Part shown: one piece after another, positions 36,001-45,673 of the stretch | How positions within the stretch are numbered: position 1 is the first letter of the stretch | Layout of the letters: each line of letters begins with the position of its first letter | DNA from: an uncultured Clostridiaceae bacterium | GTDB lineage: Bacteria > Bacillota > Clostridia > TANB77 > CAG-508 | DNA length: 53,236 nt | Assembly (NCBI GenBank): GCA_947642455.1 | Contig: CANRSN010000014.1 | Location: 1 to 53,236 of the forward strand | Direction of reading: 5' to 3' | Made by a program: the position numbers and the translations under genes | The notes under the pieces: generated by a model | The model's database searches: none | Told to the model about the DNA's origin: nothing | The model's input: only the letters and a program-made list of their open reading frames with translations

Positions 36001-36767
36001 TTATTCATTATTGTATTGGGAACATTATCAGAATTTAATATTACTGTACCCTCTGGAAAGCCTAATATAGAGACTTCATAAGAAAGTAAATCTTTATTGG
36101 CTGTTACAGAATAATTCTGAACCACATATTTTGTACCGTTTATAGTTTGCTCAACTAAATCTCCAGATTTTGTCGCAGTTACAGTAGCCTTAATATAATT
36201 ATCAGAGCTTGAATAAGCATAATCATATATAGCCTGTGCAACTTGTAAAACTTTCGCACCTCTACGTTGTAAATCAGCAAGAGCTATATTTTCACCCCAG
36301 CCAACACGAGTTGGTACTTCATATTTTCCAGTAGGAGTAGTACCATCTGCAAAACAATGTACAGCTGTTTTAGTTGCAAAATATAAGTCATCATCTGTTT
36401 CTAATCCCCATTCTGTATAAGTTGTACCAACATAACCTTTGTATAGCATCCTCCATAAAATGGGGTTATTTAATTGACTGACAGTAACATCATAAGAAGT
36501 ACCAGCACCAGTACCAATACCGTCTTTGGATGGCTCTACACAAAATGCTGGGTATTTTATTCCTGTGTCAGGATCTACATAGCATACATATGCTACACCT
36601 TTCAATAAATCTTTTCCTTTAATCTTTAGCATAGATAAACAGTCATGGTCAAATACTAAATTTATTTTTTCACTTTGTGAAATTGATTTTGCAAAAATAG
36701 GTTGTACACTACTAAATAATATACATATCAATAACATTATTGATAAAAATTTTCTTGTTTTTTTCAT
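33054..36767 (-). CDS. Large Cna-B/SpaA-repeat surface adhesin ending in LPRTGK
   Basis: 1237 aa. Signal peptide (residues ~8-27), an N-terminal TQxA-like domain (PAFCVEPSKDG...YFATKTAVHCFADG, where the usual Thr-Gln is Thr-Lys, so a thioester may not form), then about nine ~80-residue Cna-B/SpaA repeats. Each begins like GxIKVIKVDxDNxEI with the Lys, Glu and Asn of isopeptide bonds. A C-terminal domain ends in EPVLPRTGK and stops. The sorting motif is there but the usual hydrophobic helix and charged tail are missing. With a sortase 1 kb away it probably promotes mating-cell contact. No in-frame CGG in 3.7 kb. Confidence 0.88.
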   Translation of the reverse strand: MKKTRKFLSIMLLICILFSSVQPIFAKSISQSEKINLVFDHDCLSMLKIKGKDLLKGVAYVCYVDPDTGIKYPAFCVEPSKDGIGTGAGTSYDVTVSQLNNPILWRMLYKGYVGTTYTEWGLETDDDLYFATKTAVHCFADGTTPTGKYEVPTRVGWGENIALADLQRRGAKVLQVAQAIYDYAYSSSDNYIKATVTATKSGDLVEQTINGTKYVVQNYSVTANKDLLSYEVSILGFPEGTVILNSDNVPNTIMNNSIVKIAIPTAQIVNDFTGYINITNAKVKSFPIFYGNSGNDETQNYVFTDPSEVTSARATLNVDSHKSTLRIIKKDDEQIPVVGATFNLRYEDGTNIGNYTTDGNGVISVSRLRQGNVIVKEVDVPSKYILDTTDKYIRLEYNSTANLDATNYLKRGNLKVIKIDKDNHEIRVPGVEFKLLNEQKREIGTYVTDKNGEIHIEGLKIGTYYLRETKENAIYYPLKEDITVIINHNETTTRNIENEKLKGQIKVIKVDSEFHEIRIANVEFQIVNSKGEVVETIKTSSNGEATTSRLPIGEYTIREVATGDNYILNAQNKHVTIKKDTVTEETIENTHKKGNVKVYKVDKDNNKIVLGNVEFDLYSEEFKKVIGTYFTDVNGEIHIDNLRIGDYKLIEKSTNKWYNLSEDTEIEIKWDTTINETIENELKKGQIKVIKVDEDDNEIRIPNVTFQVLDENEKCLETIKTNENGEAYTSKYSVRDFEKLYLKEIETNENYVLSDKITEVALEANQIKDITITNKVKTGKVRVIKVDKDNNKIVIPKVTFEVIDNKTNEVVDTITTNEKGIATTKNLKVTSNYTIKETKTDKKYKLNTDGVITDVEYDITKNITITNEKKKGKIKIIKVDKDNNEIKLEGVVFEVLDSKKNVIEELTTDKNGEVISSDLPCIDEQYYIREKETLDTYVLNDEVKSIVLEEDKIKDITFENELIKGTLEITKIDAKNKDIKLKDAVFEVFNENDELVDTLKTDENGKATSKLLKKGTYYIKETNSGSVYYLLNTDTFKFEIVNHNEIVPVTIKNEPTDTKVTVDKEGDIETRPDEIVHYTFSNIANESNTYLDKFKWYDYIPTDAVRLENINTGIWNQDLTYNVYYKTNKSEDYIVFKGNLSTQENYLLDFTTLEFSEDEYITETCFDFGKVDIGFRESTSPTMECRTLETVENNSTFTNYTKTVGNYYGIETEAHSKWTTIVHIPEKPEPVLPRTGK

Positions 36768-36827
36768 TATATAATCCTCCTTAAAAACATAATAAAAAAG
36801 CCTATAAAAGGCTTTATATAAATAATA

Positions 36828-37718
36828 TTAAAATGTAATATAAATCCATACTAGTGTTTGAGACCACATAGGATTTAATCCTTTGCCATCATAAACATAT
36901 TCATCTTCAGCATACACATAATATTTTCCGAATGCACCAATATTATTTTTTACTCTCTGTGTGAAAGTAGTATAATTACCTGCTACTTTTCCCTTTGTAA
37001 TATCATTTACATATAGATAAGTAAATGGAGTTGTTTTACTATAAGCATCTGTTTTATTTCCCTTTAATGCTGTAGAACCAAAATCAACTAAATCTTGTTG
37101 TTTAGCAATTTCAGAATTTAAAATACTTATAATTTCTGGAACAATACTTGTATTTACTTTTCTATATGATGTATGAGCAAGTTCTGGGTGTGATTCTTCT
37201 TTAGGTGTAGTTACAACAGGAGTCTCCTTTTTAGGAGTACTTTCTGTAGTTGTAGTTTGTTTTGAGACAGTAGGAACTTCTTGGCTAGTATTTTTTGTTT
37301 CTTCCTTAACTGATGCTGTATTCACTGGTGTAGTAGTAGAAGTAGTTTTTGCATTAGTATTTTTTGTTGTACTAGAGTTACTAGAAGAACTTTTTTTGTC
37401 ATTAGTACTTGTAGGAGTAGATGGTGGAGTAGGAGTACTATTGTCTATAACCTGTGTATCTGCCTCCTGTATTAAAGTGTTTTCAACCTGTGCATCACTT
37501 ACAAGATTTTCTGCTGAAATATCTTTAATAATAGTATTAGATATTTCGCTAGTAGTATTTTCTATAACATTTAAAGAATCGTTGTTTTCTGCTATTTCTA
37601 CATCTACTAAATCATCATTAATTGATTCTTTAGAAGGAATTAGAATTATAGAAATACTTAAAATTACAATAAAAATAATAGAAAATACAATAAATATAAT
37701 TTTTTTCTTATTATTCAT
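36828..37718 (-). CDS. Membrane-anchored Ser/Thr-rich surface protein
   Basis: 296 aa. One N-terminal membrane helix (IFIVFSIIFIVILSISIIL), a ~130-residue Ser/Thr/Pro/Asn linker that would span the wall, then a C-terminal globular domain (RKVNTSIVPEIISILNSE...GKYYVYAEDEYVYDG). It lies between the adhesin and sortase genes. Likely a cell-surface part of the transfer apparatus. No enzymatic motif seen. GAGGTGATG upstream. Confidence 0.7.
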   Translation of the reverse strand: MNNKKKIIFIVFSIIFIVILSISIILIPSKESINDDLVDVEIAENNDSLNVIENTTSEISNTIIKDISAENLVSDAQVENTLIQEADTQVIDNSTPTPPSTPTSTNDKKSSSSNSSTTKNTNAKTTSTTTPVNTASVKEETKNTSQEVPTVSKQTTTTESTPKKETPVVTTPKEESHPELAHTSYRKVNTSIVPEIISILNSEIAKQQDLVDFGSTALKGNKTDAYSKTTPFTYLYVNDITKGKVAGNYTTFTQRVKNNIGAFGKYYVYAEDEYVYDGKGLNPMWSQTLVWIYITF

Positions 37719-37796
37719 TTCTCATCACCTCATAAGTATAATACAAACTTTTTTTAAAAAAGTATAGGTTGAACGAAAAAGTTTTTAAATTTTTTT

Positions 37797-38379
37797 TTAA
37801 TTTATTTGTATTGCTTGTACACATAGCCTTTTACTAGGTACATTTTTTACACAAGTTATTAATGTTAAAATATTATCTTTAGTGTTTTGTAAACAGCTTA
37901 AATCAGTTTCATCAATTTGCTTAATACTAAAGACACTATAATCGTGAGTTCCTAGTACATTTGTATAAGATATAATGTCTTTATCCTTTAGAGTATGTAA
38001 ATTTTTCCAAAAATTACTTGTGTTGTGTGCTGCTAAACAGATATTACCGATTAGCAATAGAAGAACTTGTAAAATGACCAACTCCTTTCCTTAATACATC
38101 TAAACTTGTACCCTCATAGACTAAACCCTCAAAATTAATCTTATTTATTTTAATAGTTCCAACAACATCATATCCGTCTATATTTAAGGACAAGTCTGAT
38201 ATATCATTAATATTTTCTATTCTTTCTTGTATGTTTTCTTCTGGTATCTCATATGAAACAGTATGTATTAGTTGTTCTGCATTATAGTTATTCAGAAAAC
38301 AACAAGTAACAATAAAGCTAGAAATAAATATAATAATAAGAAAAAATATTAATAATAAAATCTTAATCTTTTTAGACAT
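37797..38379 (-). CDS. Sortase with one +1 CGG site
   Basis: 193 aa when one shift is read. N-terminal membrane helix (LLIFFLIIIFISSFIVTCC), then the sortase fold: GTIKINKINFEGLVYEG, GVGHF, [G]NICLAAHN (catalytic His), and ILTLITCVKNVPSKRLCV (catalytic Cys and Arg). The break is at CGG with C at 38049, just before the catalytic His segment; GGT gives the Gly before N-I-C-L-A-A-H-N. Without the shift, His, Cys and Arg are all lost. Presumably attaches the LPRTG adhesin. AGGAGG upstream. Confidence 0.9.
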
Positions 38380-38390
38380 ATAAACACCTC

Positions 38391-38756
38391 CTATAAATTA
38401 AGTATAGGCAATATATATTTTGAAACATCTGAAAATTGACTTGGACATTCAATTTTGCCTATTACACTTTCTAAAGTAAAAGGGTCAAAGATAATATCAT
38501 AAATTCCTAAAATAATCGCATCATTTAATTCTTTTACTTTTTCATTTTCTAAAATTAAGATAACTCTTATATTTTTATTTCTAACTTTAAACATAAAATC
38601 TTTGAAATTATATTTATTAGGCTGAATAGTAGCAATTAGTAGTGTAGCTTCTTTTTCATCTAATATGTAATCTGGGTAATATACAATTCTGCTATTTTCG
38701 ATTCTATTATTTAACTCTATATCTAACTGCTCATTGCCAGTAAATATCAATATCAT
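38391..38756 (-). CDS. Receiver-like hypothetical protein of the T4SS operon
   Basis: 121 aa. A flavodoxin/receiver-like alpha/beta order (MILIFTGNEQLDIELNNRIE, ATLLIATIQ, NIRVILILENEKVKEL, AIILGIYDIIFDPFTLESVIGKI) like CpaE-type N-terminal domains. The phospho-acceptor Asp is not obvious. The ribosome site GGAGG lies inside the end of the hydrolase gene, whose TGA stop precedes this ATG by 4 nt. Common in this operon type; role unknown. Confidence 0.65.
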   Translation of the reverse strand: MILIFTGNEQLDIELNNRIENSRIVYYPDYILDEKEATLLIATIQPNKYNFKDFMFKVRNKNIRVILILENEKVKELNDAIILGIYDIIFDPFTLESVIGKIECPSQFSDVSKYILPILNL

Positions 38757-38759
38757 TAT

Positions 38760-39973
38760 TCAATAACCTCCTTCAAAATAATCTTCTGGGTTAGCAAAGT
38801 TACCATTTATTCGTACTTCAAAATGTGCATGTGGTCCAGTTGAATATCCTGTTGAGCCAACTTTTAAAACAGCTTGACCTTGTTCTACTACTTGATTTGT
38901 TTTTACTAATATTTCAGAACCATGTGCATATAATGTTATAATTCCATTTCCGATGGTCAATCATAACCATATTTCCATAAGAATTAGAATAGCAAGCCTT
39001 TATTACTATGCCATCTGCCATTGCAACAAAATTAGCACCTATTGGAGCTCCAACATCAGTACCACTATGTAATTTGTAAGCACCTGTTATAGGATGAGTT
39101 CTCATACCAAAATGCGAAGTTATTTTTGTGTATCCAGGTATAGGCCATATAAACATATCAGTAGGAACAAGACTTTTTCCATCTGTTATTATTGTATTTG
39201 AAGATGCCTTTTCTTGTAGCCAAGCTGTATTTTCTTTGCCATTATAATAACCGTTACTTGCTTGAATTATAATTTGTGTATCTGTATCAATATCATCTTT
39301 TCGTATATGTAATTGATTTTTTAAATATTTTTTTAGTCTTTCGTACTTTTCTCCTATTAATTCCTCGTTTACAAATACTTTTTTTATTGTTGTAATATTT
39401 CCTTCTTTACTAGTAACTTCTTTATAATTATACTTATAATGCCCTATAATACTGTCACTTTCTACCAGTAAATATTGTGTTTCTTCTTTAGTATTTTTTA
39501 CATCATTTCCGTTCGTCATCTTTAGTAATAGTTTCAATTTTTATAACGTTTTTTTCATACCTAAAAGTACTTTCAAAGCTTTTAGAGACTTCATTTAATA
39601 AACTTTCATTTATAGGCTTATTATTGGTCATATTATGAAAAGCCATTATTGCATATAAATGCGACCATTGAACTTCTTTGTCATTTTCTCTACTATCCAC
39701 ATCTAATAAATAATTTGTGGATTCATCATCTTTAAAATTGTGACAAGTATTCAAATATTCAGATTTTTCAATACATTTATTTTTTATTTCCAGTTGTGCT
39801 TCTGGCATTGATGCATTATCTGTTTGTACTTCTTGAATAAATATAGCATCTATGATGCTACAAATGGCAAAAAAAAGAAGCCCTATGATTAAAATAAATG
39901 GAAGGAAAGGCTTTATTATCTTAAAAGCAATTTTTTTTATCTTTTTTTTAACAATATTAGTTTTATTCTTCAT
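38760..39973 (-). CDS. M23-type peptidoglycan hydrolase of the T4SS, with two +1 CGG sites
   Basis: 403 aa when two shifts are read. Membrane helix at residues ~22-45, a linker domain, then an M23 metallopeptidase: ITSHFGMRTHPITGAYKLHSGTDVGAPIG (H and D ligands), NMVMIDHGNGIITLYAHGS and GYSTGPHAHFEVRING (H-x-H). Breaks at CGG with C at 39511 and 38952. The second restores the near-invariant D-H-G-N-G (G341). Without it the catalytic H-x-H is lost. It opens the wall for the conjugation channel. TGA is a true stop here: the next gene's ribosome site and ATG overlap it. Confidence 0.92.
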
Positions 39974-41382
39974 ATTTATCTATATCTCCTAATTTATTAT
40001 CTCCAACAAATTTAACATTCTGCAAGTTATTTCTTTTGTTATTCTGTTTATTTTTATATGTAGTGTTATTAAAATCTCCTTCAACCATTCTTGCACCTAA
40101 TTCCAGATAATTTTTTGTTGCATTTACACCAGTTTTGGCAACTTTACTAATAGTTGATTTTGAATTATTTCTATTTTCAGTAGGAGTATTTGTTTTCTTT
40201 TCTCTAGGTAAAACATCTCTAATAGGATTAATGTTGCCATTGTAATCTTTTTCAGCACTTAAATTCATACCAGGATTAACAACTGATTTTACTCTATTAA
40301 CAAATCCTTTAAAACCTCCTGAAGAATCATTATTATTTCCATTTTTTATATTAGAAGATGGTGTATTAAATTGTTCTTTAATAGCATTCATTCCAAAACC
40401 TAACATCGCACCCATACCCATAACACGACCTGTCATTTGTTCATTATCTACACCAGCTATTCTACTTGTTAAGTTTTGTAAACAATTTTGAAGTGCATCA
40501 GCAAGAGGTAAAATCATCATAGCCCATATAAGAGATACTGCCCAACCTCCACCAGATGGCAAGAAAGCTAAATAAATCAAAAATAAAAAGCAATATATAA
40601 ATTGCATAAAAATATTCATTATTATTTGACCAGCCCATATAGATATTGCAGTTACATTTTTATTAATAATCCATAAGCCGCAAGCTACAGGTGTAAATAT
40701 AGTAAAAATAATAATTGTAAATTGTCTTACAATAAATTTAATATTTAACTTTACAAAAAGATAAATAAACATTGCTATAACTAGAGCTGTTGTTATGGCA
40801 TTTCCAGTTTTTATAGAGGTTAGCATACTATTTCCAAGAAGGCCATCTAATGAACCACGAGATGAAGTAAGTAACAAATGTACCAAACTATTATTAAGGA
40901 ATAGTAAAAATCTAATAAAGAAAGGGGCGAGTGCAATGGCCATACCACCAAAACATAATCTCATTAGACTTTCTTTTGCTTCATTTTTTCTTGCAGTATT
41001 CATACCTCCTATTATCATTTTGTAAGATAGTATGAAAACAGCAATAAGTATCAAACTACCAGAAATAATCGCAAAAATTCTATACCAATACATTGTCTTG
41101 TTCCATAAATCTTGTGTAAATGGGGATAAACTGTCATTTGATGAATTATTGTTAAATATTAAAGCATCATAATCTTTAAATCCAACATTTACTTCTTTAG
41201 AAGTAGTAAAATCGAGCACAGTTTGTGCAATTCCACCGTATACAACCTGCAATAATCTTTTCAAAAAGTGAACCATCTTCTTTGTCTATCTGATTTTTTA
41301 AATCAGTAGCACCAAAACAAGTAGACGACAATAAAAAAAGAATTGCTATAGCAATTACAAAACTTTTCAATATTTTTTTCAA
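39963..41382 (-). CDS. VirB6-like (CD1107-type) membrane protein with one +1 CGG site
   Basis: 472 aa when one shift is read. Signal-like N-terminus (SFVIAIAILFLLSSTCFG), then seven or so membrane helices (FAIISGSLILIAVFILSYKM, MRLCFGGMAIALAPFFIRFLLFL, and others), a soluble Asn-rich tail. The break is at CGG with C at 41238; GGT GGA gives CIGGIAQTVLDF. Without the shift the protein ends before every channel helix. It forms the inner-membrane channel of the T4SS. Overlaps the hydrolase gene by 11 nt. Confidence 0.85.
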
Positions 41383-41432
41383 ATAATCTCCTCCTATCTA
41401 AAAGGCATATATTTTACAGGAAGTACTATATA

Positions 41433-43261
41433 TTAAGTAAAAACGAATCCTTTTTCATAATCTGTAATTACAAATTTTATAGCAGTAACACTATTATTAA
41501 GACTTATTACACATTCACCGGGATTGGCAGTCGTTAAAAAGTTCTTTGTTCCATCAGAAAGATTAAAGAATTCCACAACATCATCAACACTTCCGAGGAC
41601 TTTGCTTAAATAAATATCTAGTTGAACATATATTTATAATCGTTTTTCCGTTCTTCACAATTAAGAAATTCATAAATGAACTGGCTACCAATAAATAGTG
41701 GAATATTATGCTTACGACCACGACGAGCAACATTTACCAAAAATTCAGCAGATTCTTTATATTTTAGAAATAGCCAAGCTTCATCACAAACTATAATTTT
41801 TTTCTTTTCTTTATTTTTCAACGCAAACTTTTGCCAAATCCAAGTTAAAATAACAAATGAAGCATATAGTTTTGTAAACTCATCTTTTATCTCACTCATA
41901 TCAAAATTAATAATATCAGCACTAGAAGTAATAGTACTTTCACAGTCAAAAATACCTAAAGAGTTTCCACGAAGAAAAGGTACTAATAATTCAGCAAGTT
42001 CATTGCAATTCTTCCTTTCCTTTAATTTCCTTTGAAAATCACTTAAAGTAGGCATTTTTTTAGGTATTTTTCCTATTGTATACTTACCATTATTAAGTTT
42101 TCCACCATTTCTTTCAAAAAGAGAATTGACATCTGTTGTAATTCCGTCTTTCAGCATATAATTGATTTACAATAACCTCTATTTCAGTAATTTCAGTTCC
42201 ATTTAAAGTCCTTCCCATATAGTTCCTACAAATTGTTGCAATTAAGGCTCTTATTTCAGCAACTTTATCTAATATGTTTAAAAATGGCTTATTTCCTTTA
42301 ATATCAGGTTCGAGTTCAAATGGATTTATTCCAGTGCTTTCTCCTTGCATTATTTTAATTACTTTTCCACCTAAAGTTTTAGTTAGATTAGTATATTCTC
42401 CGTTCTACATCTATAAAACAAGCTCCACAACCTGTTGTTGCAATATTTCTTGCAGTTAGTGTCTTTAATGCAACACTTTTACCACCTCCAGAAGTACCAC
42501 AAATAAAAACATGTGGGTTTGGTAAAGAAGGTGGACCAATAAAAGTATCTATATAAACAGGTGCATTTGTATACATATTTCTTCCGATAAAAATACCACT
42601 ATCATGTGATAAGTTAGGGGTAGAAATAGGTATTAATGTAGCAACTCCGACCAGCAACCATATTACGCTCATAATTAGGTATAGGTGTATTTCCAAGTGG
42701 CAACATTGTTTTCAATCCTTCTAATTGTCTAAAAGTTAAAGTACGTATTAATGCAGTTTTTTTACTTAATTCACTTTCTAATATCTTTGTACCTTCATTT
42801 AATTCTTGCAAATTTTCAGCATTAAGAGTAATAAAAATAGTTGCATAAAATAATTTATCTTGATTAGTTTGTATAAGCATTCGCAAATCCTCTAAATCAC
42901 TTATTTGTTTTTCTAATTCAGGCAAATGTAATATATTTCCTTGTTTTGAATATGTAGCATATTCAGACTGATTTTGAACTAGTTTTTTTGTTAATTGATT
43001 AATAACAGTACCATTTACAGACGGTTCAATTTTTATGGATATATTTATATTTCCAATATTAAATAAGTCATCTAGCCAACCAATCCAAGTTTGTTCTGGA
43101 TATATAGTCATTACAAAAACTCTGGAATACTTATTATAACCTAAACAGATGTAATCTTTACTTTCCTGTAATGATTCTGGAAGAAGTAAGTCTGTAATTT
43201 GAGGAATATTATTAAAAATATCAATTTCTTTTTTCTTTTGTTTTTTGCTTTTTTTCAACAT
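41433..43261 (-). CDS. virB4: VirB4-type ATPase with five +1 CGG sites
   Basis: 607 aa when five shifts are read; every shift falls exactly in phase. Walker A CGTSGGGKS (254-262), Walker B IIVCDEAWLFL (~477-487), conserved GSQFIYEF and the C-terminal KQSP...FLTTANPGECVISLN. CGG sites have C at 42649 (G205), 42402 (FIDVEGEY, G287), 42146 (G372), 41650 (EEGKTII, G537) and 41595 (KQSPGS, G555). The unshifted frame ends soon after the first site. The chance of five identical lesions in one gene is tiny, so efficient +1 reading is the simplest account. It energises the T4SS. Confidence 0.94.
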
Positions 43262-43952
43262 ATAATTTTTTCACTCCTTCCTTTAGTAAACTAATATTTA
43301 AAGTAGAATTTTTATTTAATTCCCTATAAATTAAATTGTACAATTCACTTTCATTTAATATGTCACATACAATTTTAGCTCTTAAGAGATTTACTTTAAA
43401 AGACATAGATTTTCTATTTAGTTCTTCTATGGCATTTTCATATGTTCCATCATAGGAAATTATTGCATAGTTTTTAATAATGGAAATAGATTTATTTTCC
43501 ATTAAATTTTCTAGGTATTTAATCAAATATTTTTGATAATTCTGTATATTTACATTTTGAGTTGTATTCTTATTAATTAAAGAAATTATATTATTTGTAT
43601 CTATAAATTCAGTAGTACTAAAGAATTGAATAGGAAAGTCTATACCAAGAGAAACTTGAATCAAAATATTTTCTATTGCTTCTTGTTCACTATCAGATAG
43701 CATATTATAGTCGATACTTCCTAATTTAAGTATAATAGAGTATCTGTTATTTAAACAAATAATATTGTCTATAATTTTGATATTAAAAATATCAGCTAAT
43801 TGTTTTTTCTTTTTTCTTTTGTGCTTATTTATTACTTCATTAGTAGAAACTTGTTTTATATAATTATTAGTGTTTTTCTTATTATGTAAGTAAATGGCTG
43901 TTCCTACTATCAGAATGACACTTAATATTAAAAATATTAGCATTATTATCAT
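43221..43952 (-). CDS. Membrane-anchored T4SS-associated protein
   Basis: 243 aa. N-terminal membrane helix (IIMLIFLILSVILIVGTAIYL), then a basic linker (NKHKRKKKKQLADIF) and a soluble domain resembling the N-terminal part of VirB4-like proteins (YSIILKLGSIDYNMLSDSEQEAIENI...GIDFPIQFFSTTEFID). It overlaps virB4 by 41 nt and the PrgI gene by 4 nt. Possibly a VirB4 partner. Confidence 0.65.
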   Translation of the reverse strand: MIIMLIFLILSVILIVGTAIYLHNKKNTNNYIKQVSTNEVINKHKRKKKKQLADIFNIKIIDNIICLNNRYSIILKLGSIDYNMLSDSEQEAIENILIQVSLGIDFPIQFFSTTEFIDTNNIISLINKNTTQNVNIQNYQKYLIKYLENLMENKSISIIKNYAIISYDGTYENAIEELNRKSMSFKVNLLRAKIVCDILNESELYNLIYRELNKNSTLNISLLKEGVKKLYVEKKQKTKEKRN

Positions 43953-44239
43953 TTACAACACCTCTCATATACATATCTTTTTTTACGACATAGATATTTT
44001 ACGGCATAAAAAAAGAACTTATCAAAGTTCTGCTCATTAATTTTAAAAAATGCGCATAAGAGGAAAAAACTAGAGAATAGGACAACAAATAATATCTTTA
44101 ATGCTATAGGTAATTGTGTAATAAACAAGATTAAACCTGTAGTAGAAAGCATTAAATATAATACTTGTCTTAAACTTAAATAACCTCCGAATATTTTTTC
44201 TTCCCTTTTTGTGTCAAAGGGAACTTTAAAGACTTTCAT
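43949..44239 (-). CDS. prgI: PrgI-family T4SS membrane protein
   Basis: 96 aa. MKVFKVPFDTKREEKIFGGYLSLRQVLYLMLSTTGLI is the PrgI signature, followed by two membrane helices and LCRKKRYVYERCCK. In Firmicute T4SSs PrgI (VirB3-like) lies just upstream of virB4 and binds it. Context here is exact. AGGAGGTAC upstream. Confidence 0.88.
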   Translation of the reverse strand: MKVFKVPFDTKREEKIFGGYLSLRQVLYLMLSTTGLILFITQLPIALKILFVVLFSSFFLLCAFFKINEQNFDKFFFYAVKYLCRKKRYVYERCCK

Positions 44240-44250
44240 AATGTACCTCC

Positions 44251-44632
44251 TTAACTTCCTAATAGACTTCCAGTATTATTAGTAGCAACATTGATAATAA
44301 TACCTGCAATAATAAGTGATGCACCTAAAATAACACCACCTCCACAAATCCAAGCAAGAGAGCCTATTGATTCAGACCTTTTTTGAGGATTATTTGAATT
44401 TGCAATCATCTTTATTGCAGCAACGACAATGCTAGCAAAAATTAATACTCCACCGTAAAGGCATAGCAATACTAACAATTACTCTTTTGATATTATCAGT
44501 GGCAGTTTGAACTTCAGCTGTGCCAATTCCAGTAGCAAAACAAACATTACTTTTGATAGCCAAAAAAGTAATCATTGTGCCTATTGTAGATAATTTTGTA
44601 AGAAAATTCCTTTTCTTTTTAGATAAATTCAT
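44251..44632 (-). CDS. VirB2/TrbC-like pilin-type protein with one +1 CGG site
   Basis: 126 aa from the ATG at 44632 (GGAG eight bases upstream) when one shift is read. Signal-like first helix (LSTIGTMITFLAIKSNVCFA), then two membrane helices (VIVSIAMPLGGVLIFASIVVAAIKM and GGGVILGASLIIAGIIINVA), the VirB2/TrbC plan. The break is at CGG with C at 44455, inside the second helix; GGT GGA gives M-P-L-G-G-V. Without the shift half the protein is lost. Just upstream of prgI. Confidence 0.85.
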
Positions 44633-44688
44633 ATTTATCACTCCATTTCTTTTAAATTTTAAGCATTTTTAAGGATAAACACTATAAA

Positions 44689-44937
44689 TTACATCATATT
44701 TTTAATATACACAAAGAAGTATGGAAGAACTAATGTAAAAAAAGTGATAATTAATAAACTAGGTGTAATAATTAAAAATTTTGATTTTATCTTTTGTGAT
44801 TTTATCAAACATCCTATTGCAAGAGCAATTAAAGATAATATTAATAAAATTGTAAATAATATTATAATCATCTTAAAACTTGTAAATAAGATGGAAGATA
44901 ACATAGTTCCAAAGTCATCCATATATTCATTTAACAT
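44689..44937 (-). CDS. Two-span membrane protein at the head of the transfer operon
   Basis: 82 aa from the ATG at 44937 (AGAGG eight bases upstream; GTG at 44946 also possible). Two helices: ILFTSFKMIIILFTILLILSLIALAIGCL and LIITPSLLIITFFTLVLPYFFVYI. Its start region overlaps the stop (TGA) of the upstream regulator-like gene. Function unknown; a T4SS accessory by position. Confidence 0.65.
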   Translation of the reverse strand: MLNEYMDDFGTMLSSILFTSFKMIIILFTILLILSLIALAIGCLIKSQKIKSKFLIITPSLLIITFFTLVLPYFFVYIKNMM

Positions 44938-44942
44938 ATAGT

Positions 44943-45650
44943 TCACCTCTTTTGAATACTATTATTAGTATATTTATTGATTAGTGCTCTTTTGTAATAA
45001 TTAAGAAAATCATTAGGGTTATGTTCTAAAGAAAGTGTATATAAATTTATTAGTGATTCTCTATTTAATTTTGAAAGTACTGATTTAAAATTGCTATTAT
45101 ACAGTTCATATAATATATAAATAATATTTTTTAGCATTTCAATTTTATCTTGTTTCATAAATACTAGCATTTCATCAGTATAGATTAATTCAAAATTTTC
45201 TAATACTTCATAAAATGTTTCTGAAATTTTAAAGCTATTATTTATAATTAAATTAAATAAGTCATCTCTATTATATTTTATATTATTATCTTTGACTTTT
45301 TCGTCAATACCCTCTTGATTTTTTTGTGGGGAGGGGTATTGATTTTTTTGAAGGGAGGGTACATCTATAATGTAAATATACCTTGCAATAACTTCTTTCT
45401 TCTCATTTCTTTTTACTTCTAATTGAATAAATCCTAATTGTTGTAAATGAGAAAGCCATCTACTAACTGTTTCAACACTAACTCCATATAAATTTGCAAA
45501 ATATCTATTTTGAGCATAACAATAACCGTTTTTATTAGATAATGCTGTTATTTCACCATATAACAATTTTTCATTTGCTTTTAATTCTTTAGAATATCTA
45601 ACTGTAGCTGGTATAATTGCGTAATAGTTAATTTTGTTTTCTTCATTCAT
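44943..45650 (-). CDS. Helix-turn-helix (replication-initiator-like) protein, first gene of the transfer operon
   Basis: 235 aa. The N-terminal 85 residues match the winged-helix domain of plasmid-type initiators and ICE regulators: YYAIIPATVRYSKELKANEKLLYGEITALSNKNGYCYAQNRYFANLYGVSVETVSRWLSHL. A linker and a helical C-terminus follow. It may start replication of the circular ICE or regulate the operon. The TGA stop is genuine. A terminator-like leader stands upstream (45674-45698). Confidence 0.75.
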   Translation of the reverse strand: MNEENKINYYAIIPATVRYSKELKANEKLLYGEITALSNKNGYCYAQNRYFANLYGVSVETVSRWLSHLQQLGFIQLEVKRNEKKEVIARYIYIIDVPSLQKNQYPSPQKNQEGIDEKVKDNNIKYNRDDLFNLIINNSFKISETFYEVLENFELIYTDEMLVFMKQDKIEMLKNIIYILYELYNSNFKSVLSKLNRESLINLYTLSLEHNPNDFLNYYKRALINKYTNNSIQKR

Positions 45651-45673
45651 TAGTTACCTCCTATATATGAATA

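Noticed and set aside
29225-44632. Transfer operon as a decayed, non-functional ICE remnant
   Set aside because: Decay would give varied lesions (stops, deletions, different indels). Only one lesion type is seen and the protein sequences between sites remain well conserved.
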